Part shown: positions 7,972 to 15,921 of the stretch, piece after piece
Layout: each line of letters opens with the position of its first letter
Numbering within the stretch: the stretch's first letter is position 1
NCBI GenBank assembly: GCA_949319355.1
Contig: CASGHA010000136.1
Span: 1-32,203, forward strand
Direction: 5' to 3'
DNA: 32,203 nucleotides
DNA from: an uncultured Methanospirillaceae archaeon
GTDB taxonomy: Archaea > Halobacteriota > Methanomicrobia > Methanomicrobiales > Methanospirillaceae
The notes under the pieces: generated by a model
The model's input: the letters and a program-made list of their open reading frames with translations, nothing else
Database searches by the model: none
What the model was told of the DNA's origin: nothing
Program-made: the position numbers and the translations under genes

Positions 7972-9510
7972 TTAGAGGAACCTGAATACCTCGTTCTGTT
8001 CTCCTACGAGGTTTGCAACTGATTCGGGCCAGTTCTCACCGTCGAGGCCCTTCTGGGCGAGAAACGCTGCCGTCCACCGTTCGAGTCCTATCCCCGAACA
8101 TCCGGACCAGCAGGCCTCTCCGCTCTGGATCTTCACGTTGAACCCCGTGGGATACTTGTCACCGTTTATGCTGACGTTCTGGAACTCCAGCCAGTTATCG
8201 TTGTACGGGAGGATTGCCTCGTAATCGGTCGTACCAATCCGTGCGCCGCACCCACATTCTCCTCCGGTCCCGGTCGTGTCAACCAGGCCTTCCTGGGCCA
8301 TGAACCATGGTGTGACCCGTGCGCAACGCCATTCCAGCTCGAGGATCTCCTCGAAGACACGTGTATACTTTTCATGGAGCCGGTCGGCGATGTCAATCGT
8401 CTGCTCCGGAGTACCAAGCCAGAGGATCTCAATACGATGAAACTCGTCCACCCGTTCAATCCCGTGTATTCCCCCGCTTTCGTACCGATGGGACGTCCCG
8501 CTCCTGTCAAAGACCCTGGCAGGCAGGCAGTCGTTTGCCAGGGTCTCGCCCTGGAGGAATGGCCAGAATGAGGGGCACTGGGCATAACAGAGTCCTCCGA
8601 TTGGGCCGTCAATCTTTTCCCGTATCAGGTCCACCGGCACCTCGCCGGTCACCTTAAAGTAATCGCCGACCTCCTCCCAGTACCCGGGGTCCCTGGTCTT
8701 GGGGGTACAGACATAGTAGATCTCAGGGTACACGCCTTTTGCATGCCCGGACTTTTTCCAGACCTCCCAGGGGACCAGCTTCGGGAAGATCATCTCGGTG
8801 AACCCGAGTGGCCGGATGATCTCATCCATGACGATCTGTTCAAATGCCCTAAAGATCCTGACTGACTGGGGGCCATGGATCCACTGGCCGCGGGAGAGTG
8901 CGTGCCTTACCCAGTTCCGCTTCAGCATCTCCTCGGTCGGGTCGCCTGAAAAATGACGTGGTTTACTTGCACTTTCAAAGACAAGGTCCCAGTGCTCTCC
9001 CTTGCCCCCGTACTGTCGTGCGACGATTTTTTCCTCAAGGAGCCGGATAATCCTGTCAGGTATCCGGTTTTCGAGGTCCACTGCGGATACGGTCATGTCA
9101 AGGGTTACACAACCAGGCTCTACCCGTGATCCTGCGATGAAGGGTAACCTGGGTACTACGAGCCCTTCCGGGACATCTCCGAGCAACTGGACCGAGAACC
9201 CTGTAATAGTGATGTTACGGACTCCCAGTCTGGCCTTCCCAAGCGCCTGCGCAAGATGCTTTCGGAGCCTGAAGAGGGCGTCGTGTGCCCGGGTGTAGGG
9301 ACCACTAAGGATAAGGACCGATATCGTGTTTTCCTTTACTGAGTAGTCTTTTATAAAGCCGATTTCCTCAGAAGAAACACCTTTTGGGGCACCTTTTCTG
9401 AAATGAACGGTATTGCAATCATTGACTACTGATGCCAGGGACTCGACCGCATCCGGGGAAAGTGCCCCACTCATCACGATGTCAGCTGTCAGTCTGAAAC
9501 GAGGCTGCAT
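7972..9510 (-). CDS. serS: Type 2 (methanogen-type) seryl-tRNA synthetase
   Basis: This enzyme charges tRNA-Ser in methanogens and is only distantly related to the common SerRS. The 512-residue length matches the type 2 family (about 500-515). The C-terminal class II catalytic core is visible: FTEMIFPKLVPWEVWKKSGH (motif 2 region) and IGLERWTAAFLAQKG (motif 3). Cysteines that bind the active-site zinc in this family occur in CYAQCPSFW, GGECGCGARIG and GEACWSGCSG. The N-terminal 160 residues form the family-specific tRNA-binding domain. ATG at 9510 lies inside pcc1, overlapping it by 22 bases in another frame, consistent with translational coupling. SerRS type 2 is a strong marker for a methanogenic host. 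Confidence 0.95.
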   Translation of the reverse strand: MQPRFRLTADIVMSGALSPDAVESLASVVNDCNTVHFRKGAPKGVSSEEIGFIKDYSVKENTISVLILSGPYTRAHDALFRLRKHLAQALGKARLGVRNITITGFSVQLLGDVPEGLVVPRLPFIAGSRVEPGCVTLDMTVSAVDLENRIPDRIIRLLEEKIVARQYGGKGEHWDLVFESASKPRHFSGDPTEEMLKRNWVRHALSRGQWIHGPQSVRIFRAFEQIVMDEIIRPLGFTEMIFPKLVPWEVWKKSGHAKGVYPEIYYVCTPKTRDPGYWEEVGDYFKVTGEVPVDLIREKIDGPIGGLCYAQCPSFWPFLQGETLANDCLPARVFDRSGTSHRYESGGIHGIERVDEFHRIEILWLGTPEQTIDIADRLHEKYTRVFEEILELEWRCARVTPWFMAQEGLVDTTGTGGECGCGARIGTTDYEAILPYNDNWLEFQNVSINGDKYPTGFNVKIQSGEACWSGCSGIGLERWTAAFLAQKGLDGENWPESVANLVGEQNEVFRFL

Positions 9511-9713
9511 AGATCCTCCGCTACTGTTAGGTTGGTAAGGTAATCGTCCACCGAGGCAATGACCGACCGGATCCTGTCCGCACTGATGGTTGTTACGACC
9601 TGGTCTCCATCGGTACCGGTTTTCATCGACATGAGGTTGTCAGGAGAGAGTGAACCGGCTACGGCTGACGGGTCCTGGTGCGGGGTGATGATGCGGCCTG
9701 TTACCCGGGTCAT
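9489..9713 (-). CDS. pcc1: KEOPS complex Pcc1-like subunit
   Basis: Pcc1 is the small dimerising subunit of KEOPS, which makes the t6A37 modification on ANN-decoding tRNAs. The 74-residue protein starts MTRVTGRIITPHQDPSAVAG and has the pattern expected of Pcc1: a strand, a helix with SLSPDN, and TTISADRIRSVIASVDDYL with the final long helix. It is short and divergent, so the assignment leans on context. In many archaea pcc1 lies between a DHH nuclease gene and the eS1 gene, exactly as here except that serS intervenes. It overlaps the nuclease stop by four bases and serS by 22. Confidence 0.8.
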   Translation of the reverse strand: MTRVTGRIITPHQDPSAVAGSLSPDNLMSMKTGTDGDQVVTTISADRIRSVIASVDDYLTNLTVAEDLCSLVSD

Positions 9714-10921
9714 ACCCTGACTGCCCCCCTGAATGACTCGGAAAAGCCTTTAAAACCGTCCGCCGGGATGGTGGCCCCCGCACGGGTCCGGTGTCCTCCA
9801 CCATGGCCCCCTGCATCCCGTCCAAGTTTATCCATAAGTTCTCCAAGGTCTGTTGATGACTCAACAGGTGAACGGGCTGAAATACGGCATGAACCGTCAC
9901 GACAGGCGTATACCAGAATGGGGGCATCAGGCCGCCAAGTGCCTGCAATTGCATCAGCCACATCAGATGCAACAGTCGGGTTTTCAACGGAAAATACGCC
10001 TTCTTCACATCCCTTGAGAGAAATGAGTGCCTGAACAACGTCAGTACGGTGTTTGCGTGTCACTTCCCAGCCGGCCTCGACTGATCCCGTTTCCCTGAGA
10101 CCTATTGCGAGAGCAAGTCCCCCATGCCCTGTTTTACCACAGGCGTCCATCACCATTGCCAGGGAGGAGGCATCATCTATGACCTCCCTCCCAAGATGGT
10201 AGACATCGCCGAAAAGGGCGAGCATCGCCCCGGGGTGGAGTGAAGTGGCGCTTTCGAGGATAACAAGCGAGAGAAGGGTCTTTACATCTTCCCCGCCTGA
10301 TCCTTGAGATTTTTCAAGAATATCATCAATGGCCGGCTGGTTACCGCTCACGCCTGATAGGAAAGGATTTGTCGCGAGATACAGCCGCTCCTGGAGGTCT
10401 CGGCCAGGGAGGAGGATGCCCCTGCCCGGCTCGATGACTCCGAGGGCCATGGCCTCCTGTATGATTTCCTTGTTCGGACCTGCCAGATTCTGGCCGTCAC
10501 CGATAATGCCACACAACACCAGCCCTGCAAGGTCCCGGTTGTCTCCGAGGCCCTGTGCAACGAGGAACGCCGTGCCGGCTGCCGACAGTTCGTGCTCTCC
10601 GTCAATCCCGAACAACCTGGGATTAACGTGATTAGCCCCCTTGAATCTGGGATGATGGTGATCGATGACCATTACCTTTTCCGGCAGGTCAGGGAGCGAG
10701 GCTCCCAGGTCGGTCAGGAGAATGGGATCATCGGTCTTCAGGTCATCGGTGGTGACGCGCTGTCGTACCCGTACCCGGAACTGCACCCCTGCACGGGACA
10801 TTGCCGCGGCTATGATGGCTGCGGCGGCTATCCCGTCTGCATCGTGATGGGTAAAGACCTCCACGAAACCTGATCGGGAGATTTCCCGGGCAAGGTCGGT
10901 ACACGCGTCAGTGATTCCCAT
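9710..10921 (-). CDS. DHH-family phosphoesterase, archaeal RecJ/GAN-like
   Basis: The 403-residue protein belongs to the DHH superfamily that includes RecJ and the archaeal GINS-associated nuclease (GAN). Metal-binding motifs are FTHHDADGIAAAAI (motif I, near residues 22-35), LLTDLGAS (II) and VMVIDHHHP (III, the DHH motif). GIIGDGQN follows (IV). The C-terminal DHHA1 domain ends with GGHGGGHRTRAGATIP, the substrate-binding GGGH motif. Function is probably single-strand exonuclease activity in replication or repair, perhaps with GINS and CMG; this is known for the family, not shown here. It follows rpsO after three bases and overlaps pcc1, a conserved archaeal gene order. Confidence 0.9.
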   Translation of the reverse strand: MGITDACTDLAREISRSGFVEVFTHHDADGIAAAAIIAAAMSRAGVQFRVRVRQRVTTDDLKTDDPILLTDLGASLPDLPEKVMVIDHHHPRFKGANHVNPRLFGIDGEHELSAAGTAFLVAQGLGDNRDLAGLVLCGIIGDGQNLAGPNKEIIQEAMALGVIEPGRGILLPGRDLQERLYLATNPFLSGVSGNQPAIDDILEKSQGSGGEDVKTLLSLVILESATSLHPGAMLALFGDVYHLGREVIDDASSLAMVMDACGKTGHGGLALAIGLRETGSVEAGWEVTRKHRTDVVQALISLKGCEEGVFSVENPTVASDVADAIAGTWRPDAPILVYACRDGSCRISARSPVESSTDLGELMDKLGRDAGGHGGGHRTRAGATIPADGFKGFSESFRGAVRV

Positions 10922-10924
10922 GGA

Positions 10925-11383
10925 TTACCTTGACAGCAGAATTTCAGCGGTCTCCGGTTTGTACGTCCAGCCCTTGGCCAGTCGTCCGCTCTTCACGTAG
11001 TACTTGACGAGTCTCCGTACCTTTGACTCGGTCAGGTTGAGCTGCCGCTTGTTATGGACGTCTTTGGTATTCTCGGCAAGGTGCCTGCGAAGGCGCAGCG
11101 CCTTGATGATCAGGTTTATAAGGTCCTCCGGGATCTCGGCTACAATGCCTTTTTCCCTAAGAATCTCATCTATTCGCTTTCCTGTGGCGAGTTTGACACT
11201 TGGGACCCCGTACTTGTCACGGAGGATTAGTCCTATCTTGGCGCTGGGTACGCCTTCCTTTTTCAGGTCGAGGATGACCTTTTCAATCGCCGCGGTATCG
11301 GTGTTAGACCATTCTGGCGCTTCCTTTCGAAACGGCCTGATGGATGCCGAGATACCACGCGTTCGCGCATGTATTCGTGCCAT
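10925..11383 (-). CDS. rpsO: 30S ribosomal protein S15 (uS15)
   Basis: This is the archaeal-type S15, 152 residues, with the N-terminal extension MARIHARTRGISASIRPFRK typical of archaea and eukaryotes, then the helical 16S rRNA-binding core (PEDLINLIIKALRLRRHL, NLTESKVRRLVKYYVKSGRL). The frame stays open upstream to 11512, but GAGGTGA ten bases before ATG 11383 and the family start fix the beginning here. It leads the operon rpsO-DHH-pcc1-serS-eS1, which links ribosome assembly, tRNA charging and tRNA modification. Confidence 0.95.
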   Translation of the reverse strand: MARIHARTRGISASIRPFRKEAPEWSNTDTAAIEKVILDLKKEGVPSAKIGLILRDKYGVPSVKLATGKRIDEILREKGIVAEIPEDLINLIIKALRLRRHLAENTKDVHNKRQLNLTESKVRRLVKYYVKSGRLAKGWTYKPETAEILLSR

Positions 11384-11477
11384 GGTTGCTATTTCACCTC
11401 CTAAAAAGCAGGTAAATCCGAAAAAGAGCCCTATCTCTGGCTCTCTGTAATCCCATAAGCCCTGGGCGGGCAGTGCC

Positions 11478-11485
11478 GTATAAAA
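11478..11485 (-). promoter_or_regulatory. Possible TATA box of rpsO operon
   Basis: The minus strand reads TTTTATAC. Initiation about 25 bases downstream would leave a leader of around 70 bases before rpsO. It is the best TATA match in the gap between rpsO and mmp10. Confidence 0.35.
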
Positions 11486-11576
11486 CGGACACGTCGGATT
11501 TACATCTGCCACACTCGTCCTACGACCGGAGAGTGCTCAATATTAATAGATGGGAGCGGTCTTAAGGGTATGCCCG

Positions 11577-12809
11577 TCAGTCAGGTCGTCCATAACGGTT
11601 GATCAGGCGGATCAGGTCGCTGAAACCTTCAATTTCCATCTGGAGGACATCTTCCCTCCTCATCCCCATGCTCGTCTCGGCATCGGCGGTAAGGGTTTCC
11701 GGGCCCCTGATGACCTGGCGGGATGTCCCGTCGGCAGACAGGATGGTTGCAGCATCGTGGTCGTGGACAAACGCTCTTCCAGGAATGATGACTGTTTCCT
11801 CACACTCCCCAAGTTCGACTTCCTTCAAGTCATGAGCGGTGATCAGGCATGCTACCTCCTTTTCAACCGCGATGACGTTCCCCGGGAACCCTCTCCTGTC
11901 CAGGATCTCACGTATAACTGGGGCGGCTACAGAGCCGCTCACGACCGTTACCCTGCGTTCCGCTTTCGGCAGGCGCGAAAGTAAAAAGGGTTCACGCCTG
12001 ATGGCAAATGGAGACCCGATATCCGGGTCATATAGCGGGGTGCCGCTGATTTTCATCCTGAACATGCCGTTGAGATCCTCCACGAGGTCCCTGAAGGCGG
12101 GTATGTCCATGACTGGTTGACCGGATATAATTGGTCCGTTTCCAAGGATAAGACCCTGATGAGGTTCATTTGCAAACCTCATGAGGATAAGTCCCTTGGC
12201 CCCGGCCTCGTCAAGCCAGCGGCAGGTTTCGACGAGGGAATCACCATCATTTATCCCCTGCAGGACAACGGCGGCAGCATATACATCGATAGACCCGGCG
12301 AGGTCCCTGAGTACCTTGAGCGATACCTCGGGGGTAGGGTCATGCATATACCGCCGCCGTTGATCCGGGTCTGAAGAAAATACCGTGAATGAGATCTCGG
12401 AAAGACCCCAGTCAACGAGGTTTCGTGCTATTCCTGGGTCGTCAAAGCCCTTTCCGCTGGTATACCCGATATGGAGCGGTGTCTCAGTGTGTGAGAGGAG
12501 GTCAAGAAGACCGGAGAACTCGGGGTAACAGCTCGGGTCGCCCCCGCCGCTGATTGTTATCCTGTCCGGGTCATCATGCATACCGTTAAGATCGGCAAGC
12601 ACGCGTTCGCCGACGTCACGGAGCGGTTTGAACTCCTCGTACCATTCCCTGACCGAACGTCTGCAGTAGTCGCAGCCCTTTTTCCACGGAGGGCAGTACC
12701 TGCAACCGAGTGGTTCCATATCCCCGACCCGCCTGAAATAACAGTATTCACAAAACCCCCTGCAGTCCCTCCCGGGCCTGCCGCCGATGTCAACAGTCAG
12801 GTTCGTCAC
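11577..12809 (-). CDS. mmp10: Mmp10-like radical SAM methyltransferase (methyl-CoM reductase arginine methylation)
   Basis: Methanogenesis marker protein 10 is a cobalamin-dependent radical SAM enzyme that C-methylates an active-site arginine in McrA. The 410-residue product has the family opening VDIGGRPGRDC and the CX3CX2C cluster motif (Cys16, Cys20, Cys23, in CRGFCEYCYF). A second set, Cys36, Cys39, Cys46 and Cys49 (LGCRYCPPWKKGCDYC), is expected to bind another metal centre. The SAM-binding GGGDP motif is at ISGGGDPSCYPE. Length agrees with Mmp10 (about 410). The start is GTG at 12809, preferred because the conserved block begins within six residues. No ribosome binding site is evident. 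It stands alone here rather than next to mcr. Confidence 0.88.
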   Translation of the reverse strand: MTNLTVDIGGRPGRDCRGFCEYCYFRRVGDMEPLGCRYCPPWKKGCDYCRRSVREWYEEFKPLRDVGERVLADLNGMHDDPDRITISGGGDPSCYPEFSGLLDLLSHTETPLHIGYTSGKGFDDPGIARNLVDWGLSEISFTVFSSDPDQRRRYMHDPTPEVSLKVLRDLAGSIDVYAAAVVLQGINDGDSLVETCRWLDEAGAKGLILMRFANEPHQGLILGNGPIISGQPVMDIPAFRDLVEDLNGMFRMKISGTPLYDPDIGSPFAIRREPFLLSRLPKAERRVTVVSGSVAAPVIREILDRRGFPGNVIAVEKEVACLITAHDLKEVELGECEETVIIPGRAFVHDHDAATILSADGTSRQVIRGPETLTADAETSMGMRREDVLQMEIEGFSDLIRLINRYGRPD

Positions 12810-12894
12810 GGATACGAAGACATTGGTCCTGCATCAGGATGAAGTCATCCCCTGAATCGATCCTCCCCGGTTACCAGGAGCCAGGGAGTGCTGT

Positions 12895-14580
12895 TTAATG
12901 GAGTTTCCCCTGTTCCTGACTGTCACCCATCGGTATTATCGCCAGGTCGAACTGGGCCAGGATTGGGGGAAGCAGCCTAATGGCGCTCCGGTCCTTTTCT
13001 TTTTCTGATTCAGGAAGGTCTTCATACGGGATGAGCCATGGGGTCTTTTTCAATTGGACATTCCGTACCGGGCCAATGGTCCAGCCCGCCGCTATCCGCT
13101 CCTCTACCCATCGTTCGTGCTCGATACGGGCGAGCCGTTCGAGGTCTTCCGGGTTGAATGTGTAGAGGGGAATGGTCCAGTCCGAAAGGACTCCAAGCCG
13201 GCATCCAACCGACTCAAGACGTCCAGCTATGGCATCAGCCTGTCTCCTGTTCGATTCCTTCAGACTTTCCGGAAGTTCTTCCCATGGAACGGCTGAGGGG
13301 TTTTCTGCCGGGGTCACGCCGAGTGCAAGCTGCTGGTTAAGGTACCCCTCGTGGATTGCCCGGGCAGTAAGCTCGTGGACATTATCAAAAAGGAGTCTTT
13401 GAGTACATGCCCGTTCCAGGAAGGGGAAAGGTGTGATATTCTGATAAAGCTCGTAACCGGCACCCAGGGTCTTTAAAAATGTCGTGATCCCGTGGCTATG
13501 CCGGGTCCTGATTACCACGGGGACTCTAGTGGTCCCGAGACGCTCCCTGACCGTAACAGCCGCTGAAAGACCCAGGGATTCATCATCGATACAGATGAAA
13601 ATAGCATCCGGTGGATCCGCTCCCTTTGGGATGAAATCGGCCCTGATGAATTCTCCCGAGTCCAGTTTCATATCCTTGGCGTAAATCTCGAACAGTCCCA
13701 GTGTTGCCGGCAGCATCGCCTGCACAAGGTCAACCGCTGCTGTTGCATCAGCGGCGATGACGGTCACCCGGCAGGGCCCGGGTGCCCCGCTGGGCCAGTG
13801 GTCATGCCAGAGCCTGATCGCATGGAGTACCAGACTTTTTCCGAGTCTCCCCGCACCGATAACGACGATATGAAACGAATTGCCCCCTGATACTTTTGCC
13901 GGGACCGGAGTTTCCGCGAGCATGAACGCACCCCCTGTCTGGAACAGGTTGAAAAAATCAAACCTGATCCCGTGACGGCTCCCGAGCCACACCTCGGGTC
14001 CTGTCAGAAGCCGTGTGACCGCTGGCTCCATTATGTGGACGAGACAGGTCAATGCCTCTCCTGTCCTCCGGCCCTCCACGGTATTCCAGGCACGCCCTGC
14101 AATCTCAGCATTTATCCCGTCATCAGTATCTATCGCGATAAGTGCCCTTGCACGGGAGATCCTCGCCTTTCCAAGGAGAGTGGGGGAGGAAGGGCTGCCT
14201 TTTAAGTTGATAATGCCCAGGTGGGAACACCGTTCAGAGAGGCCGGGGTCCTCATCCCTGCAGATCCTGACAACACGCAGACCTGACCTGGAAAGGGCTT
14301 TCACCGTAGCAACAGCCCCCGGGCCGTCTCCACATATCACCAGGTGGTCTTTAAAAAAGAGAAGGTGCAGATGGTGGAGCTGTTCGTATGAAAGGAAAAT
14401 CACAACGAGGAGGAGGGTATAGACCGTGAGCGCACTTAGGATAAACGGGATGTATGTATCGATAAGATAGGCGATGTACAATGCTGCGCATGCAATGCCC
14501 ACCCTGAACAGGTGTTTTCGCAGGGAGGGTGAAAGCAGAGAGGACTCATTTTTATCTGTAAAATTCCCATCGTCAGCCAT
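12895..14580 (-). CDS. Membrane-anchored double TrkA_N (Rossmann) protein with RyR domains
   Basis: The 561-residue protein begins with two predicted membrane helices (about 24-42 and 46-64). Two nucleotide-binding Rossmann units follow, with VICGDGPGAVATVKAL (81-96) and IVVIGAGRLGKSLVLHAI (238-255), as in TrkA/RCK potassium-channel regulators. The C-terminal third has two RyR-like units, about 405-460 (ARAIHEGYL, VPWEELPESLKESNR) and 485-545 (ARIEHERWVEERIAAGW, PWLIPYEDLPESEKEKDR). Similar TrkA_N-RyR proteins occur in bacteria and methanogens, but their role is not established. Sensing of a nucleotide or ion at the membrane is inferred. No channel pore motif (TVGYGD) is present, so it is not itself a classic K+ channel. 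Confidence 0.82.
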   Translation of the reverse strand: MADDGNFTDKNESSLLSPSLRKHLFRVGIACAALYIAYLIDTYIPFILSALTVYTLLLVVIFLSYEQLHHLHLLFFKDHLVICGDGPGAVATVKALSRSGLRVVRICRDEDPGLSERCSHLGIINLKGSPSSPTLLGKARISRARALIAIDTDDGINAEIAGRAWNTVEGRRTGEALTCLVHIMEPAVTRLLTGPEVWLGSRHGIRFDFFNLFQTGGAFMLAETPVPAKVSGGNSFHIVVIGAGRLGKSLVLHAIRLWHDHWPSGAPGPCRVTVIAADATAAVDLVQAMLPATLGLFEIYAKDMKLDSGEFIRADFIPKGADPPDAIFICIDDESLGLSAAVTVRERLGTTRVPVVIRTRHSHGITTFLKTLGAGYELYQNITPFPFLERACTQRLLFDNVHELTARAIHEGYLNQQLALGVTPAENPSAVPWEELPESLKESNRRQADAIAGRLESVGCRLGVLSDWTIPLYTFNPEDLERLARIEHERWVEERIAAGWTIGPVRNVQLKKTPWLIPYEDLPESEKEKDRSAIRLLPPILAQFDLAIIPMGDSQEQGKLH

Positions 14581-14585
14581 AATTG

Positions 14586-14603
14586 CCTGATATCCGTATC
14601 AGG
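14586..14603. repeat. Perfect inverted repeat before the RyR-domain gene
   Basis: CCTGATA and TATCAGG form perfect 7-base arms around a TCCG loop, six bases upstream of the ATG at 14580 (minus). The repeat covers the place where a ribosome binding site would lie, so it could be an operator or a translation-masking hairpin. Confidence 0.5.
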
Positions 14604-14888
14604 TACGGGGATGCATGAAGTATTATGACTAACGGTTCCTTGCCTTCCTTGTGAATCCTGAAAAAACATGGAATTGTAGTCGTGTTACAAGGCCGCAGAT
14701 TAATGCCGCCAGGCATGCCTGAAAGGAAGGAATGATGCAAAGGCTGTTGATCCAAGGCACATTGCTGTCACGGTTCCCTCATGAGGGCTGTTCACGGGAG
14801 ACCTGGACTCAGAAAACATGCCCGACCTGTTCAAAGGCCTGACCTTGTATCAACGGGTTTGAAGTGTATTTACGTTCATTGACTAGGT
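14604..14888. other. Intergenic region between divergent genes
   Basis: Divergent promoters should lie here. A perfect palindrome, CAGGCATGCCTG at 14710-14721, is the only structured element seen. No coding frame or RNA gene is supported. Confidence 0.5.
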
Positions 14889-15293
14889 ATGATGAGGTTT
14901 TCGATAACTGGAAGTGCTGTACTTTATATCGCACTTGTTGTCCTGATTGCAGGGTGCACGGTGCCTGGCTCAGGCCCTTCAGTAACTGAGCCCACTCGTC
15001 CGGCCTCACTGTATGCTGCAGGGGATGTCCTTTCCGGAAACATGACCCTGGCCGGGTACGACACGCCTGACCCGGATGCGGCAATGTACCAGGTTGTTGT
15101 GCTTGGATACCAGCCCGGTCCGGACATGTATGTTTACACGTTTGTCAGGCCGCTTGCGAACGGAAGCTACCAATATGTCCTTCATGAGGACTGGGTGGCG
15201 AAATTAAGCCGTACAAGGGCTGAATTCGAGGCATACGGGCTGAAAAAGAACGGGACCATGTCTCAGGGACAACTCTGGAAGACCTCCTCGTAG
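14889..15293 (+). CDS. Predicted lipoprotein, frameshifted at its 3' end
   Basis: The 134-residue product starts with a hydrophobic signal and a lipobox, VVLIAGC, with the lipid-attachment cysteine at residue 23, followed by a Pro/Ser/Thr linker. The body (GNMTLAGYDTPDPDAAMYQV, YVYTFVRPLANGSYQYVL) has an even mix of strands typical of secreted beta-rich domains. In this frame the protein ends abruptly in KTSS, but the -1 frame continues as good protein sequence for 38 more codons to TAA at 15383-15385. One lost G in the GGG run at 15266-15268 would rejoin the frames and give about 165 residues. It may therefore be a fresh pseudogene or a sequencing error. No family was recognised; a cell-surface protein specific to methanogens is likely. 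Confidence 0.65.
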   Translation: MMRFSITGSAVLYIALVVLIAGCTVPGSGPSVTEPTRPASLYAAGDVLSGNMTLAGYDTPDPDAAMYQVVVLGYQPGPDMYVYTFVRPLANGSYQYVLHEDWVAKLSRTRAEFEAYGLKKNGTMSQGQLWKTSS

Positions 15294-15385
15294 ATGGTGA
15301 CGTGATTAATGATGCCCGCATGGATGTGTACGATAGGCAAAATGTGTGGATGATGGTCGATTCCTTCGCGGACGTTCGAGTGTAA
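15269..15385 (+). pseudogene. Out-of-frame C terminus of the lipoprotein gene
   Basis: Reading from 15269 gives TTLEDLLVDGDVINDARMD and then a tail ending VDSFADVRV before TAA. This looks like true protein and continues the lipoprotein body with a one-base offset. It has no start codon or ribosome binding site of its own placed to make it a separate gene. Confidence 0.6.
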
Positions 15386-15473
15386 ATGGGGTCATCATGA
15401 AGTCCGAACGGGAAAAGCGCGTTGATAACTGCCATGGATCAGGAATGCCTGCGGGAATAATCCGGTACAGCCC

Positions 15474-15752
15474 ATGATGCGCAGCAGGGAGATCATCCTC
15501 CAGATGCTCCATGACCCGCGATACTGCATCACCGATGTTGTCGTCTGGTACATCGACCGCGGGGCGCCCGGCGATACCAGTAAGGTTATTGGAAAAGATA
15601 TCCTCTCTGCAGGGAGTCTTGCTCTGGATGTGGCCACACCGGCAGGCACCAAGAACATCCCCTACCACCGGATTGTGCGCATCGTCCACCAGGGAGAGGT
15701 CCTCTGGGACACGAGCTGCCGCAGAGGGGACCCGCCCGGGCACAGCGGGTAA
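15474..15752 (+). CDS. DUF504 / UPF0248 family protein
   Basis: The 92-residue protein fits the archaeal DUF504 (UPF0248) family: an N-terminal MRSREIILQMLHDP helix, then YIDRGAPGDTSKVIGKDI and the conserved IPYHRIVRIVHQGEVLWD strand pair. The family is linked to RNA metabolism by gene neighbourhood elsewhere, but the reaction is not established. Two ATG codons are adjacent (15474 and 15477), and family alignment favours the second. No strong ribosome binding site is visible. A T-rich terminator follows the stop. Confidence 0.82.
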   Translation: MMRSREIILQMLHDPRYCITDVVVWYIDRGAPGDTSKVIGKDILSAGSLALDVATPAGTKNIPYHRIVRIVHQGEVLWDTSCRRGDPPGHSG

Positions 15753-15757
15753 TCACC

Positions 15758-15768
15758 TTTTTCTTTTT
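15758..15768 (+). terminator. T-rich terminator after DUF504 gene
   Basis: Two runs of five T separated by C lie within 16 bases of the stop codon, a typical archaeal termination signal, and separate this gene from the tRNA. Confidence 0.5.
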
Positions 15769-15791
15769 CAGATGCAATAATAATGGGTTGC

Positions 15792-15864
15792 GCCCCAGTG
15801 GCTTAGCTGGCAGAGCGGCTGACTTGTAATCAGCAGGTCCCGTGTTCAAATCACGGCTGGGGCT
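15792..15864 (+). tRNA. tRNA-Thr (anticodon TGT)
   Basis: A complete 73-base cloverleaf folds without gaps. Acceptor GCCCCAG pairs with CTGGGGC, the D-stem is GCTT/GAGC, the anticodon stem GCTGA/TCAGC surrounds loop CTTGTAA (anticodon TGT, reading ACA), and the T-stem CCGTG/CACGG surrounds TTCAAAT. The discriminator base is T. CCA is not encoded and must be added after transcription. There is no intron. A decayed integrase gene starts 57 bases downstream, so this tRNA 3' end is a likely attachment site. Confidence 0.96.
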
Positions 15865-15921
15865 TCAGGACATCGTATCTAAGTCCTGTAGAAGCGTTTT
15901 AACCCAAAAGGGGGCTATCTG

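Noticed and set aside
11384-11512. N-terminal extension of ribosomal protein S15
   Set aside because: The archaeal family begins at MARIH, and GAGGTGA sits just before ATG 11383. The extension lies over the leader and promoter.
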